The position numbers were made by a program, and so were the translations under genes. 64,000 bases of DNA. Origin: Demequina phytophila. GTDB taxonomy: Bacteria > Actinomycetota > Actinomycetes > Actinomycetales > Demequinaceae. Each line of letters starts with the position of its first letter. Positions within the stretch are counted from its first letter, which is position 1. The notes beneath the pieces were generated by a model. The model worked only from the letters and a program-made list of their open reading frames with translations. It was not told the origin of the DNA and ran no database searches. The stretch is from positions 62,001 through 126,000 of the forward strand of contig NZ_BBLW01000002.1 of the NCBI RefSeq assembly GCF_000971135.1, in the 5' to 3' direction. Of this stretch, positions 29,452 to 38,116 are shown piece after piece.

Positions 29452-29472
29452 TGTTATAGTTCATCTATAACA
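29452..29472. promoter_or_regulatory. YtrA/GntR operator overlapping -10
   Basis: A perfect inverted repeat TGTTATAG-N5-CTATAACA. The -10 box TATAGT (29455-29460) lies inside it. It precedes the DUF1648 gene and the GntR gene of the same operon, so autorepression by steric block is likely. Confidence 0.7.
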
Positions 29473-29489
29473 ACTGCCGAGGAGGCGTG

Positions 29490-30488
29490 ATGTCGACCGA
29501 GGACCGCGCCGTGAGCCGCGCCGTCGTAGCCGGGGTGGTCGCCCCCGTGCTCGTCTGCGTGGCGGCGATCGCGATCGAGCTCGCGGTCCTGGGCGACGTG
29601 CCGGATCCCGTCGCCACCCACTGGCGCGCCGACGGCCCCGATGGATTCTCCTCGCCGACGTTCGTGCCCGCGATGACGGCGCTGGTCGGCGGCGTGCTGC
29701 CCGTGGTCCTCGGCGCGTCCGGGCTTCGGTCCCTGCGCCGTGGCGAGCGGGGGTTCGTGCTGCGGCTCATGCCCGCGGTCGCGCTCGGCTTGGCGACGCT
29801 CATGGGCGTGCTCATGGCAGGCTCGCTGCTCATCCAGCGCGGTCTCGCGGACGCCGCCGACGCGCCATCGATCCTCCCGACCCTGCTGGCCGGGCTGGTC
29901 GCCGCCGTCGGTGCGGGCGCGCTGGGCTGGATGGTTCAGCCGCACCACGAGGAGCGACGGCCCGCCGCCGTGCTCGCGCGGCCGCTCAGCCGGGTGCCGG
30001 GGGAGCGGGCCGTGTGGCTCGGCCGCGCGGAGATGCGTCCCGCCGCCCTGGCCGCGGTCGTAGGCGGTGTGGCCGTCGCGGCCGTCGCCGCCATCGCCAT
30101 GTGGGTCGCGGGCGATGCCGCCGTCGCGATCGTCGTGACGGGCGTCGCCGTGCTGTTGGCCGTGGTCGCCGCGTCCTTCAGCGTGTTCCACGTCCGCGTC
30201 GACGCGACGGGGCTCACGGTGCGGTCGGCCGCGCGGCTGATCCGCCTGCGCGTGCCGGCCAGCGACGTCGCGGCGGCCGCGGCCACGGAGGTCTCCGGCC
30301 TGGCGCAGTACGGCGGCTACGGCATCCGGCAGGTCCCCGGAGCGACCGCCGTGGTGCTGCGGTCGGGACCCGCGCTCGAGGTCACCCGACGCTCGGGGCG
30401 CCGCTTCGTCGTCACCCTCGACGACCCGGCCACCGCGGCAGCCGTGCTCGCCGCAGTGGCGGAGGACGCCCGTGCTGCTCAGGATTGA
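29490..30488 (+). CDS. DUF1648 domain membrane protein
   Basis: A 332-residue protein with about five hydrophobic helices. An N-terminal DUF1648 segment, LGDVPDPVATHWRADGPDGF, follows the first helix. The C-terminal part after about residue 230 is soluble and strand-rich. DUF1648 proteins are often encoded with YtrA-subfamily GntR regulators and some are immunity/autolysis factors (SdpI-like), so a cell-envelope stress or export-linked role is inferred only. ATG 29490 has GGAGG 4 nt upstream; GTG 29487 is possible. It overlaps the regulator gene by 17 nt. Confidence 0.8.
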   Translation: MSTEDRAVSRAVVAGVVAPVLVCVAAIAIELAVLGDVPDPVATHWRADGPDGFSSPTFVPAMTALVGGVLPVVLGASGLRSLRRGERGFVLRLMPAVALGLATLMGVLMAGSLLIQRGLADAADAPSILPTLLAGLVAAVGAGALGWMVQPHHEERRPAAVLARPLSRVPGERAVWLGRAEMRPAALAAVVGGVAVAAVAAIAMWVAGDAAVAIVVTGVAVLLAVVAASFSVFHVRVDATGLTVRSAARLIRLRVPASDVAAAAATEVSGLAQYGGYGIRQVPGATAVVLRSGPALEVTRRSGRRFVVTLDDPATAAAVLAAVAEDARAAQD

Positions 30489-30825
30489 CCCCGACTCGAG
30501 CGCCCCGCTCTACGACCAGATCGCGGGGTCGGTGCGCCGCGAGACGGCCGCGGGTCGACTGGTCCCCGGCGATCGCCTGCCGTCCGCGCGCGAGGTCGCC
30601 GCGGCGCTCGACGTCAATCTCCACACCGTGCTCAAGGCCTATCAGCTGCTCCGCGACGAGGGGCTGGTGGAGATGCGCCGCGGCCGCGGCGCGATCGTCT
30701 CCGCGCGGGCCGATGCGCTGGCCGAGCTACGCGCGGAGGCGGCGGCCCTCGCCGGCCGGGCGCGCGCGCTCGGGGTGGGCCCCGATGCGCTGGCGGCGCT
30801 CCTCAAGGCGGCGGACGACTCCTGA
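30472..30825 (+). CDS. GntR family regulator, YtrA subfamily
   Basis: A 117-residue winged-helix regulator. The DNA-binding domain spans residues 1-70 (APLYDQIAGSVRRETAAG, LPSAREVAAALDVNLHTVLKAYQLL), and only a short helical tail follows, as in YtrA proteins. It probably represses its own operon through the palindrome at 29452-29472. GTG start has GGAGG upstream and overlaps the DUF1648 gene. Confidence 0.92.
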   Translation: MLLRIDPDSSAPLYDQIAGSVRRETAAGRLVPGDRLPSAREVAAALDVNLHTVLKAYQLLRDEGLVEMRRGRGAIVSARADALAELRAEAAALAGRARALGVGPDALAALLKAADDS

Positions 30826-30849
30826 CGGGGCCGGCCGCGCGGCGGCGTG

Positions 30850-31701
30850 TCAGCCGTCGAGCAATCCCAGATCCGCGAACGCCGCGGCCAGACCCGACCG
30901 TTCTGGGGACGCCGCAACGTGGTCGGCGAGCGCGAGCAGTGCGGGCGCCGAGCCCTCGATCGCCACGCTCACGCCCGCGTACTCGAGCATCTCGAGGTCG
31001 TTGGGTCCGTCGCCGAACGCGACCACCTGCTCGCGCGCGAGGCCCAGGCGCTCGACCACCGCGGCGATCCCCACCGCCTTGTGCACGTCGGCGAGGAACA
31101 TCTCGCCGGCCCCCGGCCCGAGGTCGGGGATCGAGCTGGGGATCACGGCCACCTCCGGGCCGATCGTGCGCGCGATCTCGACCAGCGGCGCCTCCGCGTG
31201 GAAGCTGGTGATCTTGCCGAACGCGACGCCGGAGAGGTCCTCGGAGGGCCGCAGCGCCGACGTCACGGCCCGCCGTCCGCGCTCCTCCCCGTCCGAGCGT
31301 GCGTCGCGCCGCGGGAGGTAGGCGCTCATCGCATCGATGGTCGCGGGCCTCGCGTGCGTGGCGTCGGGCGCCTCGAGGAAGTACAGCGCGCCGTGCGCGT
31401 CGAGCGCCTCGATCGCCCTGGCGGCGAGCGCGGCGGGGAAGCGGGTGTCGACCAGCACCTCGTCGCCGAGCACCACGTAGGCGCCGGCGCCCGCGACGTA
31501 GCCGTCGAAGCCCGCGGCCGTGAGGTGGTCGGGCAGCAGGGACAACGGGCGCCCGGTGCACAGCAGCACCAGGTGACCCGCGCGGCGCGCCCGGCGCACG
31601 GCGTCGACGTGGGCGTCGGGAACGGCTCCGTGGTGTGCGTAGGTGCCGTCGACGTCGAGGAAGACGGCGCGGCGGGACGATGCTACGGCGGGGATGGTCA
31701 C
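30850..31701 (-). CDS. HAD superfamily hydrolase, Cof-like (IIB)
   Basis: A 283-residue phosphatase with motif I AVFLDVDGTY (Asp16, Asp18), a IIB cap domain, and motif III/IV VAFGDGPNDLEMLEYAG. Substrates of this group are sugar phosphates or flavin phosphates; none can be assigned. GTG start 31701 is preceded by TAGGCT at 7 nt, a leaderless layout. Codons 7-9 (Ala-Ser-Ser) are a copy of the dispersed motif. Confidence 0.88.
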   Translation of the reverse strand: MTIPAVASSRRAVFLDVDGTYAHHGAVPDAHVDAVRRARRAGHLVLLCTGRPLSLLPDHLTAAGFDGYVAGAGAYVVLGDEVLVDTRFPAALAARAIEALDAHGALYFLEAPDATHARPATIDAMSAYLPRRDARSDGEERGRRAVTSALRPSEDLSGVAFGKITSFHAEAPLVEIARTIGPEVAVIPSSIPDLGPGAGEMFLADVHKAVGIAAVVERLGLAREQVVAFGDGPNDLEMLEYAGVSVAIEGSAPALLALADHVAASPERSGLAAAFADLGLLDG

Positions 31702-31708
31702 GCCGTCC

Positions 31709-31714
31709 AGCCTA
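31709..31714 (-). promoter_or_regulatory. -10 box of HAD gene, leaderless
   Basis: TAGGCT on the minus strand, 7 nt before the GTG. Confidence 0.45.
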
Positions 31715-31742
31715 GGTGGGTGGACGAGGCCCTCACGCGCGA

Positions 31743-31772
31743 GAGCGGGGACGCCTTCCGGCGCCCCCGCTC
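31743..31772 (-). terminator. GH43 arabinanase terminator
   Basis: A 13-bp stem (GAGCGGGGACGCC with one A/C mismatch) and a 4-nt loop, 15 nt after the GH43 stop. There is no T-tract. Confidence 0.6.
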
Positions 31773-31786
31773 CCGCACTCTCGTGA

Positions 31787-34186
31787 CTACGACGCGGCGA
31801 GCGTCGCCACGTCCTCGGGGCTGAGGACCGACGTCCACATCGCGAGCTCGTCGATGTCGCCGCGGAACGGCTGGTCCCACCAGTTGACGCCGAGCGCGAA
31901 GGCGGCGGTGGGGCTGGTGAGCACATCGGTGAACGCGGCGTTGGCGCCGACATCGACGCCGTTCACGTACAGCGTCACCTGGCCGGCGTCGACCGTGAAG
32001 GCGACGTGGGTCCATTCGCCGATCGGGATCAGCCGGCCGGTGATGCCGTCGTACCAGGTGCCGTTGTCGTTCGACCACAGCATGGTCTGCCCGTTCCAGC
32101 CCTGCGGCACCACGCTGAGGAACTCCGTGCCCGAGCTGGCGGCGAAGAACGCGGTGGTGAACTGGGTGAAGGCGTCGGGCCGCAGCCACAGCGACACGGA
32201 GTAGGTGTCGCCCTGCAGCAGGCCGTCCGGAAGCCGCACGCCCGACGTCCCGTCGAGGTGCAGCGCCCGGCCTGCGACGCCGTCCTCGACGTAGGAGACC
32301 GATCCGCCCGTGTTGTCGATGCGGTCGCCCGTCACCGTCGGCACGGCCAGCGCCCCGGCGTTGTCGCCGAGCGCGCCCTCGAACGACCATGCGCCCACCT
32401 GCTGCGCCGCGGGGCGAGCCTTCACGACCACCGTGAACGTCACCTGCCGGCTCACCGCGCCGTTGGCGACCGTCGCGGTGAGGGTGACCGTCGCATCGGC
32501 CTCGCCCGCGACGGGCCGCGTCACCTCGCCGGTGGCGGACACGATCGAGGGGTGCGAGGACGCCCACGCGATGGTGGTGGCGCCCGTGCCGTCGGTGGGC
32601 AGGTCGAGGTCGGCGACCACCGCGGAGGTGTCGCCCAGGTCGAGGTCGGCGACCACGGCCCTGACCGCTGCGCGGCCCTCGAGCACGTCCACCTGGCGGC
32701 CCCAGATCGACCGTCCGGTCGAGGACTGCACGCTGAGGCCCACGGTCCACTTCTCGGTCGCGGGGTCCCATACCGGCGCGAAGACGCCGGTGAAGGTGCC
32801 CTTGCCCGTGCGCAGCGTCGCGCGGTTCCGGCCCGACTTCTCCCACGTGCCCGTGAGGCTGCCCGTGATGCGGCCGTTCTCCTTGAGCCGGAGGCTCCGC
32901 GGCGTGGTGGTGTCCGCGGTGATCGCGTCGGTGAACGTCACGACCTCCCATGTGCCGACCGCCTCGCGCGCCTTGACCTTGCGGTCGGTCTCACCCGCGT
33001 AGCGCTGCGGCGCGACCACGGGCCAGCCGTTCGCGTTCATGTACATGCGCTGGACGCGCACCTCGTGCATCTCGCCCGTCTCGGGGAAGCGGGAGTGGAA
33101 CACGATGTAGCTCGCGCCGGTCTCCGGGTCGTCGTACCAGGAGGTGTGGCCGGGGGAGACGTAGCCGGTGCCCGCGCCCTCGCCCGGGTCGCCGACCTCG
33201 CGCGGGAACAGGTATCCATCCATGATCTTCACGCCCGCGGACTGGATCGAGGCATCGTCGAACAGGGTGCCCTCGGCGCCCATCACGGTCGACATGTCGG
33301 TGCCCTTGGCGTCCACGTAGGGGCCGTCGGGGCTGGTCGAGCGCGCGACGCGGACCTCGTAGCCGCCGGTGGCGTCGAGCCCGCCGTAGGACAGGAACAG
33401 GTAGTAGTAGCCGGTCTTCTTGTCGTAGCGGATGGTGGGCGCCTCGATGCGCGCGTGGTTGCCGCCGACCAGGTGCTTCCCGTAGCCCTGATCAGGCAGC
33501 GGCAGGCCCGTCGCGGGATCCATCTGGAGGATGAAGATGCCGCCCGAGTACGAGCCGTAGACCATCCACAGGTTGCCCTCGGCATCGTAGAACGCGTCGG
33601 GGTCGACCGTGTTGGGGTGCACCGTCGCGTCGTAGATCTCGCCGGGGTTCTCGGACTCCTCGTCCCACATGCCGGACTTGAGGATGATGCCGAGGTCCTC
33701 GTAGGGGCCGTCGACCGCGTCCGCGACGGCGACGCCCAGCGCGGATCGCGGGGAGTCGCCCTTGCAGGCGTTGTAGTACATGTAGTACTTCCCATCGGCG
33801 AGCTGGATCACGTCCGCGGCCCACAGGGTGCGGGTCTGGGCCCACTCGAAGGTGTCCGCGAGCTCGCTGTAGACGTCCTCGAACAGCGGGTTGTCCGCGT
33901 CCTGGCTGAGGTCGATCGAGTGCTGCGTCCAGTTCATGAGGTCCCGCGTGTGCGCCGAGGCGCCGTGCGAGCCGAAGACCCAGACGTCGTCGCCCGAGGT
34001 GACGATCGACGGGTCGTGGACCGTCACGTCCGAGTACGCCGGCGCGGGCGTCACGGCGGTCGTCGCCCGCGGCGACGAGGCCGGGGCGGCGGGTGGTGCG
34101 GCCGCCGCGGTGGCGGCGGTGAGGCCGGTGAGCGCCACGAGGGCTCCGGCTCCGAGGGCGAGTCGCGTCGAGCGGCGTCGTGCCAC
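31787..34186 (-). CDS. Secreted GH43 arabinan endo-1,5-alpha-L-arabinanase-like
   Basis: A 799-residue exported glycosidase. A Sec signal peptide (RRRSTRLALGAGALVALTGL...AAAA) is followed by a five-bladed GH43 propeller, about residues 45-390. Catalytic-site candidates are Asp in VHDPSI, Asp in TVDPDAF and Glu in ARIEAPTI. An Abn2-type C-terminal beta domain follows (GTWEVVTFTD...NRATLRTGKGTF), then an atrophied Ig-like repeat (TIAWASSHPSIVSATGEVTRP) and a LamG/concanavalin-like domain (GRALHLDGTSGVRL...). Two LacI-type palindromes lie upstream. GTG start with AGGAG upstream. It probably debranches or cuts arabinan outside the cell. Confidence 0.87.
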   Translation of the reverse strand: MARRRSTRLALGAGALVALTGLTAATAAAAPPAAPASSPRATTAVTPAPAYSDVTVHDPSIVTSGDDVWVFGSHGASAHTRDLMNWTQHSIDLSQDADNPLFEDVYSELADTFEWAQTRTLWAADVIQLADGKYYMYYNACKGDSPRSALGVAVADAVDGPYEDLGIILKSGMWDEESENPGEIYDATVHPNTVDPDAFYDAEGNLWMVYGSYSGGIFILQMDPATGLPLPDQGYGKHLVGGNHARIEAPTIRYDKKTGYYYLFLSYGGLDATGGYEVRVARSTSPDGPYVDAKGTDMSTVMGAEGTLFDDASIQSAGVKIMDGYLFPREVGDPGEGAGTGYVSPGHTSWYDDPETGASYIVFHSRFPETGEMHEVRVQRMYMNANGWPVVAPQRYAGETDRKVKAREAVGTWEVVTFTDAITADTTTPRSLRLKENGRITGSLTGTWEKSGRNRATLRTGKGTFTGVFAPVWDPATEKWTVGLSVQSSTGRSIWGRQVDVLEGRAAVRAVVADLDLGDTSAVVADLDLPTDGTGATTIAWASSHPSIVSATGEVTRPVAGEADATVTLTATVANGAVSRQVTFTVVVKARPAAQQVGAWSFEGALGDNAGALAVPTVTGDRIDNTGGSVSYVEDGVAGRALHLDGTSGVRLPDGLLQGDTYSVSLWLRPDAFTQFTTAFFAASSGTEFLSVVPQGWNGQTMLWSNDNGTWYDGITGRLIPIGEWTHVAFTVDAGQVTLYVNGVDVGANAAFTDVLTSPTAAFALGVNWWDQPFRGDIDELAMWTSVLSPEDVATLAAS

Positions 34187-34254
34187 GGTATCTCCTGTTC
34201 ATCGTTGGACAGATGGGGGACGGGGTCCGCATCGACCTCGTCCCGGCGCGAGGT

Positions 34255-34266
34255 TACAACGTTGTA
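34255..34266. promoter_or_regulatory. LacI-type palindrome upstream of GH43
   Basis: TACAACGTTGTA is a perfect 12-bp palindrome with a central CG, the style of LacI-family operators, about 70 nt upstream of the GH43 start. Confidence 0.5.
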
Positions 34267-34271
34267 GAACC

Positions 34272-34285
34272 GAGCGCAAGCGCTC
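34272..34285. promoter_or_regulatory. Second palindrome upstream of GH43
   Basis: GAGCGC-AA-GCGCTC is close to the GAGCGCTC core of CebR-type operators. Together with the site at 34255 it gives two candidate operators. Confidence 0.4.
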
Positions 34286-34388
34286 CGGCGAGGCGCGTCG
34301 CGGGGTCGCTCGAGCATCGTCCCTCCTGGTGATCGGCCTCCCTGGGCGGGGTGCCGAGCGCGGTGCTTCACTGGTGACGGAGGTGCGC

Positions 34389-35372
34389 ATGGACGCCTGG
34401 AAGGTGCGCGACGGGGCACTCCGCCGCGAGAGCGTCCCCGACCCGATGCCTGCGCGCGACGAGCTGCTGGTGCGCGTCTTGGCGTGCGGCGTCTGCCGCA
34501 CCGACCTGCACGTGGTCGACGGGGATCTCCCCGTGCACCGCCCGGCCGTGATCCCCGGTCATCAGGTGGTGGGCACGGTGGTCGGCGCGGGGGAGGACGT
34601 GCGCTCGATCGACGCGGGCGAGCGCGTCGGGATCGCGTGGCTGCACCGCACGTGCGGCACCTGCCGCTGGTGCCGCTCCGGTCGCGAGAACCTGTGTCCC
34701 GAGGCCACGTTCACGGGATGGGACCACGACGGCGGCTACGCCGAGCTGGTGACGGTGCCCGAGGCCTACGCCTACCGGCTGCCGCACGACGACGAGGCGC
34801 TCGCGCTCGCGCCGCTCCTGTGCGCCGGCATCATCGGGTATCGAGCGCTGCGCCGTGCGAACCTCCCCCCGGGCGGCGTGCTCGGCATCTACGGCTTCGG
34901 GTCGAGCGCCTCGATCACGGCGCAGCTCGCGAAGGCGTCCGGGGCGACGGTGGTCGCGATCACCCGTGGCGAGCGCAACCGCGCCCTCGCGCGCGAGCTC
35001 GAGGTCGACTTCGTGGGTGCGGAGGGCGCCGCGCCGCCGGAGCCGCTCGACGCGGCGATCGTGTTCGCGCCGGTGGGCGCGATCCTCACGCAGGCGCTCG
35101 ACGCCACGGCGCGCGGCGGCACCGTGGTGTCCGCGGGGATCCACATGTCGCCGATCCCGGAGATCGACTACGACCGGTCCCTGTTCTACGAGCGTGACCT
35201 CCGCTCCGTCACCGCCAACACCAGGGCGGACGGCGCGGAGTTCCTGCGTGTGGCGAGGAACCTCCTGCTCGCGCCCGCCGTCACCACGTACGGGTTCGAC
35301 GGGGTGGACGATGCGCTGGCGGACCTTCGCGCGGGCCGCGCCGGTGGCTCGCTGGTGGTGCGCATGGGGTGA
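34389..35372 (+). CDS. Zinc-dependent alcohol dehydrogenase
   Basis: A 327-residue medium-chain dehydrogenase. Catalytic-zinc residues are in ACGVCRTDLHVV and IPGHQVVG, and structural-zinc cysteines in CGTCRWCRSGRENLC. The cofactor loop is IYGFGSSASI rather than the plain GxGxxG. The ATG at 34389 has GGAGG 5 nt upstream. It stands alone downstream of the divergent GH43 promoter region, with a motif copy at 34314. The substrate is unknown; members of this group oxidise small alcohols and aldehydes. Confidence 0.88.
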   Translation: MDAWKVRDGALRRESVPDPMPARDELLVRVLACGVCRTDLHVVDGDLPVHRPAVIPGHQVVGTVVGAGEDVRSIDAGERVGIAWLHRTCGTCRWCRSGRENLCPEATFTGWDHDGGYAELVTVPEAYAYRLPHDDEALALAPLLCAGIIGYRALRRANLPPGGVLGIYGFGSSASITAQLAKASGATVVAITRGERNRALARELEVDFVGAEGAAPPEPLDAAIVFAPVGAILTQALDATARGGTVVSAGIHMSPIPEIDYDRSLFYERDLRSVTANTRADGAEFLRVARNLLLAPAVTTYGFDGVDDALADLRAGRAGGSLVVRMG

Positions 35373-35416
35373 CGCTCGTCGCGGCTTCGGCGACGGTCGT
35401 CGCCGCACCCCTACGA

Positions 35417-35434
35417 CCGGACAATCATGTCCGG
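35417..35434. promoter_or_regulatory. Operator 1 of KstD-like gene
   Basis: A perfect inverted repeat CCGGACA-N4-TGTCCGG abutting a TAGAGT -10 box at 35435-35440. Confidence 0.7.
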
Positions 35435-35452
35435 TAGAGTCGACGGGAGCAA

Positions 35453-35470
35453 CCGGACATCGGTGTCCGG
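35453..35470. promoter_or_regulatory. Operator 2 of KstD-like gene
   Basis: A second perfect CCGGACA-N4-TGTCCGG, 36 bp centre to centre from operator 1 and just downstream of the predicted start site. Identical arms flanking one promoter indicate a strong TetR-like repressor site. Confidence 0.7.
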
Positions 35471-35492
35471 TGCTGACTCGAAGGGGAGCAGC

Positions 35493-37211
35493 ATGACGCA
35501 GTGGGACGAGGAGGTCGACCTCCTGGTGGTCGGCACCGGTGCGGCGGCGTTGTCCGCCGCGATCGCGGCGGCGGACGAGGGCCTCGAGGTCCTGGTGGTC
35601 GAGGGGTCCGACAAGTGGGGCGGATCGACCGGCATGAGCGGCGGCGGCTGCTGGCTGCCCACCCACCCGGGGATGAAGGAGATCGGCGTCGACGACTCCG
35701 AGGACAAGGTCCTCACCTATCTCGACGCCTGCGTGGGCACGCCGGCGGAGGTGGGTCCCGCATCGTCCCTCGAACGCCGCCAGGCGTTCGTGCGCACCGC
35801 GCCCGTGGTGCACCGCTGGCTCGCGGACCACGGCATGGTGTGGCAGACCGCGAAGAAGTACCCCGATTACTACCCGGACCTGCCCGGCGGCATCGCCGGC
35901 GGTCGCACCGTCGAGCCCGCGCCCTTCAACGCGAAGAGGTTCGGCGACTTCTACCAGCAGGCGCGCTTCTCGATGCCGGCGGGCGTGCCCCTGTTCGCGG
36001 GCGACACGTACCTGCTCGCCCGCGCCTGGTCGACGCCGTCCGGCATGGTCGGCGGCGCGAGGTTCGTGTTCCGCGCGCTCGGTGGCGCCGTCACGGGCCG
36101 CCGCCTCACCGGACTGGGTGCGTCTCTCACCGCGCGGCTCATGTGGATCGCGAAGGAGGAGCAGGGCACCGAGGTGCGGCTGAGCACGCCGCTGGTCGAC
36201 CTCGTGGTCGAGGGCGGCGCGGTGGTGGGCGCCGTCGTCGACGGCCCCGAGGGTCGACGCGCCATCCGCACGCGCAACGGCGTGCACCTGGGCGCCGGCG
36301 GCTTCGACCACAACGCCGCGTGGCGCGAGGAGTACCAGGGCCTCGGCGTCGAGCACTCGTCCGGCAACCCGTACAACACCGGCTCCGTCATCGAGATCGG
36401 CATGCGGCACGGCGCCGAGGTCGCGCTCATGGACGACGCCTGGTGGGGTCCCTCCGTCGCTCCGACCAGCCACGGCGGGCCGGTTTTCATCGTGTCGGAG
36501 CGGTCGATGCCGTTCTCGATCGTGGTGGACCAGGAGGGCAGCCGCTACGTCAACGAGTCGACCAGCTATGTCGACTTCGGTCACGCGATGCAGGAGCGCG
36601 GGCTCGAGCGCACCAACCACTCGTGGATGGTCCTCGACGTCCGCCACCGCCGGCGCTACCTCAACAACGCGTTCCTCGCGAGCAGGAAGGCGATGTTCGA
36701 GGAGGGCGTGGCCGTCGAGGCCGACACCCTCGAGGCGCTCGCTGAGAAGATGGGCGTGGACAAGGCCACCTTCAAGGCCACGATCCAGCGCTTCAACTCG
36801 TTCGCGCGCTCCGGCAAGGACCTCGACTTCGGTCGCGGCAAGGACGCATACGACCACTACTACGGCGATCCCACGCACGGCCCGAACCCCAACCTCGGCG
36901 AGATCGCGAAGGGCCCGTTCGTGGCGATCAAGATCGTGCTCGGCGACCTCGGCACCAAGGGAGGCCTCCTCACGGACGAGCACGCGCGCGTGCTCTCCAC
37001 CTCGGGAGAGGTCATCGAGGGCCTGTACGCGGCGGGCAACTGCTCAGCCGCGGTCGTGGGACGGACCTACCCCGGCGCGGGTTCGACGCTGGGCCCCGCG
37101 CTCGTGTTCGGGTACCTCGCGGGCACGCACGCGGCGAGGCGCGGTGGCGCGGTCCCGATGGACGATGCGGCGGTCGAGCCCGCCGCCGACGTCGCCGTCG
37201 AGGCGGGCTGA
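35493..37211 (+). CDS. FAD-binding dehydrogenase, 3-ketosteroid-delta1-dehydrogenase-like
   Basis: A 572-residue flavoprotein. The N-terminal FAD motif VVGTGAAALSAAIAAADEG is followed by GSTGMSGGGCWLP. The C-terminal RTYPGAGSTLGPALVFGY matches the part of KstD enzymes holding the catalytic Tyr and Gly. It belongs to the fumarate reductase/KstD superfamily; oxidation of a 3-keto steroid or a similar cyclic ketone is inferred. ATG 35493 has GGGGAG upstream. Two strong identical operators precede it and no cognate regulator gene is next to it. There is no signal peptide. Confidence 0.8.
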   Translation: MTQWDEEVDLLVVGTGAAALSAAIAAADEGLEVLVVEGSDKWGGSTGMSGGGCWLPTHPGMKEIGVDDSEDKVLTYLDACVGTPAEVGPASSLERRQAFVRTAPVVHRWLADHGMVWQTAKKYPDYYPDLPGGIAGGRTVEPAPFNAKRFGDFYQQARFSMPAGVPLFAGDTYLLARAWSTPSGMVGGARFVFRALGGAVTGRRLTGLGASLTARLMWIAKEEQGTEVRLSTPLVDLVVEGGAVVGAVVDGPEGRRAIRTRNGVHLGAGGFDHNAAWREEYQGLGVEHSSGNPYNTGSVIEIGMRHGAEVALMDDAWWGPSVAPTSHGGPVFIVSERSMPFSIVVDQEGSRYVNESTSYVDFGHAMQERGLERTNHSWMVLDVRHRRRYLNNAFLASRKAMFEEGVAVEADTLEALAEKMGVDKATFKATIQRFNSFARSGKDLDFGRGKDAYDHYYGDPTHGPNPNLGEIAKGPFVAIKIVLGDLGTKGGLLTDEHARVLSTSGEVIEGLYAAGNCSAAVVGRTYPGAGSTLGPALVFGYLAGTHAARRGGAVPMDDAAVEPAADVAVEAG

Positions 37212-37296
37212 CGGCGCGGGCCGACCGGGCGCGTCGTGACGCGGCGGTCGCCGGCGCCTCGGGCGTCCGGTGACCGCCGCATCGTCCCGACAGGTC

Positions 37297-37302
37297 TACG
37301 GT
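37297..37302 (+). promoter_or_regulatory. -10 box of SGNH gene, leaderless
   Basis: TACGGT, 8 nt before the GTG at 37311. A motif copy lies immediately upstream (37279-37288). Confidence 0.4.
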
Positions 37303-37310
37303 GGTTCTCC

Positions 37311-38069
37311 GTGAGATACGTGGCGATCGGAGACAGCTTCACCGAGGGCGTCGGCGACCCGCAGCCGGGCGGCGGGGTGCGTGGGTGGGCGGACCTGGTC
37401 GCGATCGGGCTCGCGGCCGCGCACGGCTCCGTCGACTACGCGAACCTCGCGATCCGCGGGCGGCTCATCGAGCCCATCGCGACGGTGCAGTGCGACGCGG
37501 CGCTCGCGCTCGACCCGCGGCCCGACGTGATGACGTTCAACGGCTCGGGCAACGACATGATGCGCCCGGGCTGGGACGCGGCGCGCATCTCCGCGCTCAT
37601 GCAGCGTGTGGTCGACCGCACCGGCGAGGCGGGCGTGTCGCTGGTGATCCTGTCGGGCCCCGACCCGACCGAGCGGCTGCCGCGCGGGCGCACGTTCTCC
37701 GACCGCGCCGACGAGCTCATGGCCATCGTCGAGACGCTCGAGGCGGCGCACGACCACGTGACGTTCGTCGACAACTATCGCGACTCCGAGATGCGTCGTG
37801 CGGCCTACTGGGACACCGACCGGCTTCACCTCAACCCGCTCGGGCACTCCCGCGTCGCGGCGCGCGTGCTGGGGGCGATGGGGGTCGAGACGGATCTCCC
37901 GGTCGCTCCGGCCGGCGACCCGGGGCGTCCCGGCGTGCTGGCCGAGGCCGCCTACGTCGGGCGGTACGTGCTCCCGTGGATCGGCAGGCGGCTGACCGGA
38001 CGCTCCTCGGGCGACGGGCGCGTGCCCAAGCATCCGGCGTGGACCACGATCGAGGCGCCCGTCGGGTGA
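37311..38069 (+). CDS. SGNH/GDSL hydrolase
   Basis: A 252-residue cytosolic esterase. Block I AIGDSFTEGVGD has the nucleophile Ser; block III is FNGSGNDMM (GxxND), and DTDRLHLNPLGH holds the catalytic Asp and His. The substrate is unknown. GTG start is leaderless by the TACGGT box. Confidence 0.9.
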   Translation: MRYVAIGDSFTEGVGDPQPGGGVRGWADLVAIGLAAAHGSVDYANLAIRGRLIEPIATVQCDAALALDPRPDVMTFNGSGNDMMRPGWDAARISALMQRVVDRTGEAGVSLVILSGPDPTERLPRGRTFSDRADELMAIVETLEAAHDHVTFVDNYRDSEMRRAAYWDTDRLHLNPLGHSRVAARVLGAMGVETDLPVAPAGDPGRPGVLAEAAYVGRYVLPWIGRRLTGRSSGDGRVPKHPAWTTIEAPVG

Positions 38070-38104
38070 CCCCCGCGGGCCTCGGGGCGGTGCGCGGCAC
38101 ACGG

Positions 38105-38110
38105 TAGCGT
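38105..38110 (+). promoter_or_regulatory. -10 box of NUDIX gene 1, leaderless
   Basis: TAGCGT, 6 nt before the ATG at 38117, without Shine-Dalgarno. Confidence 0.5.
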
Positions 38111-38116
38111 GGCCGC

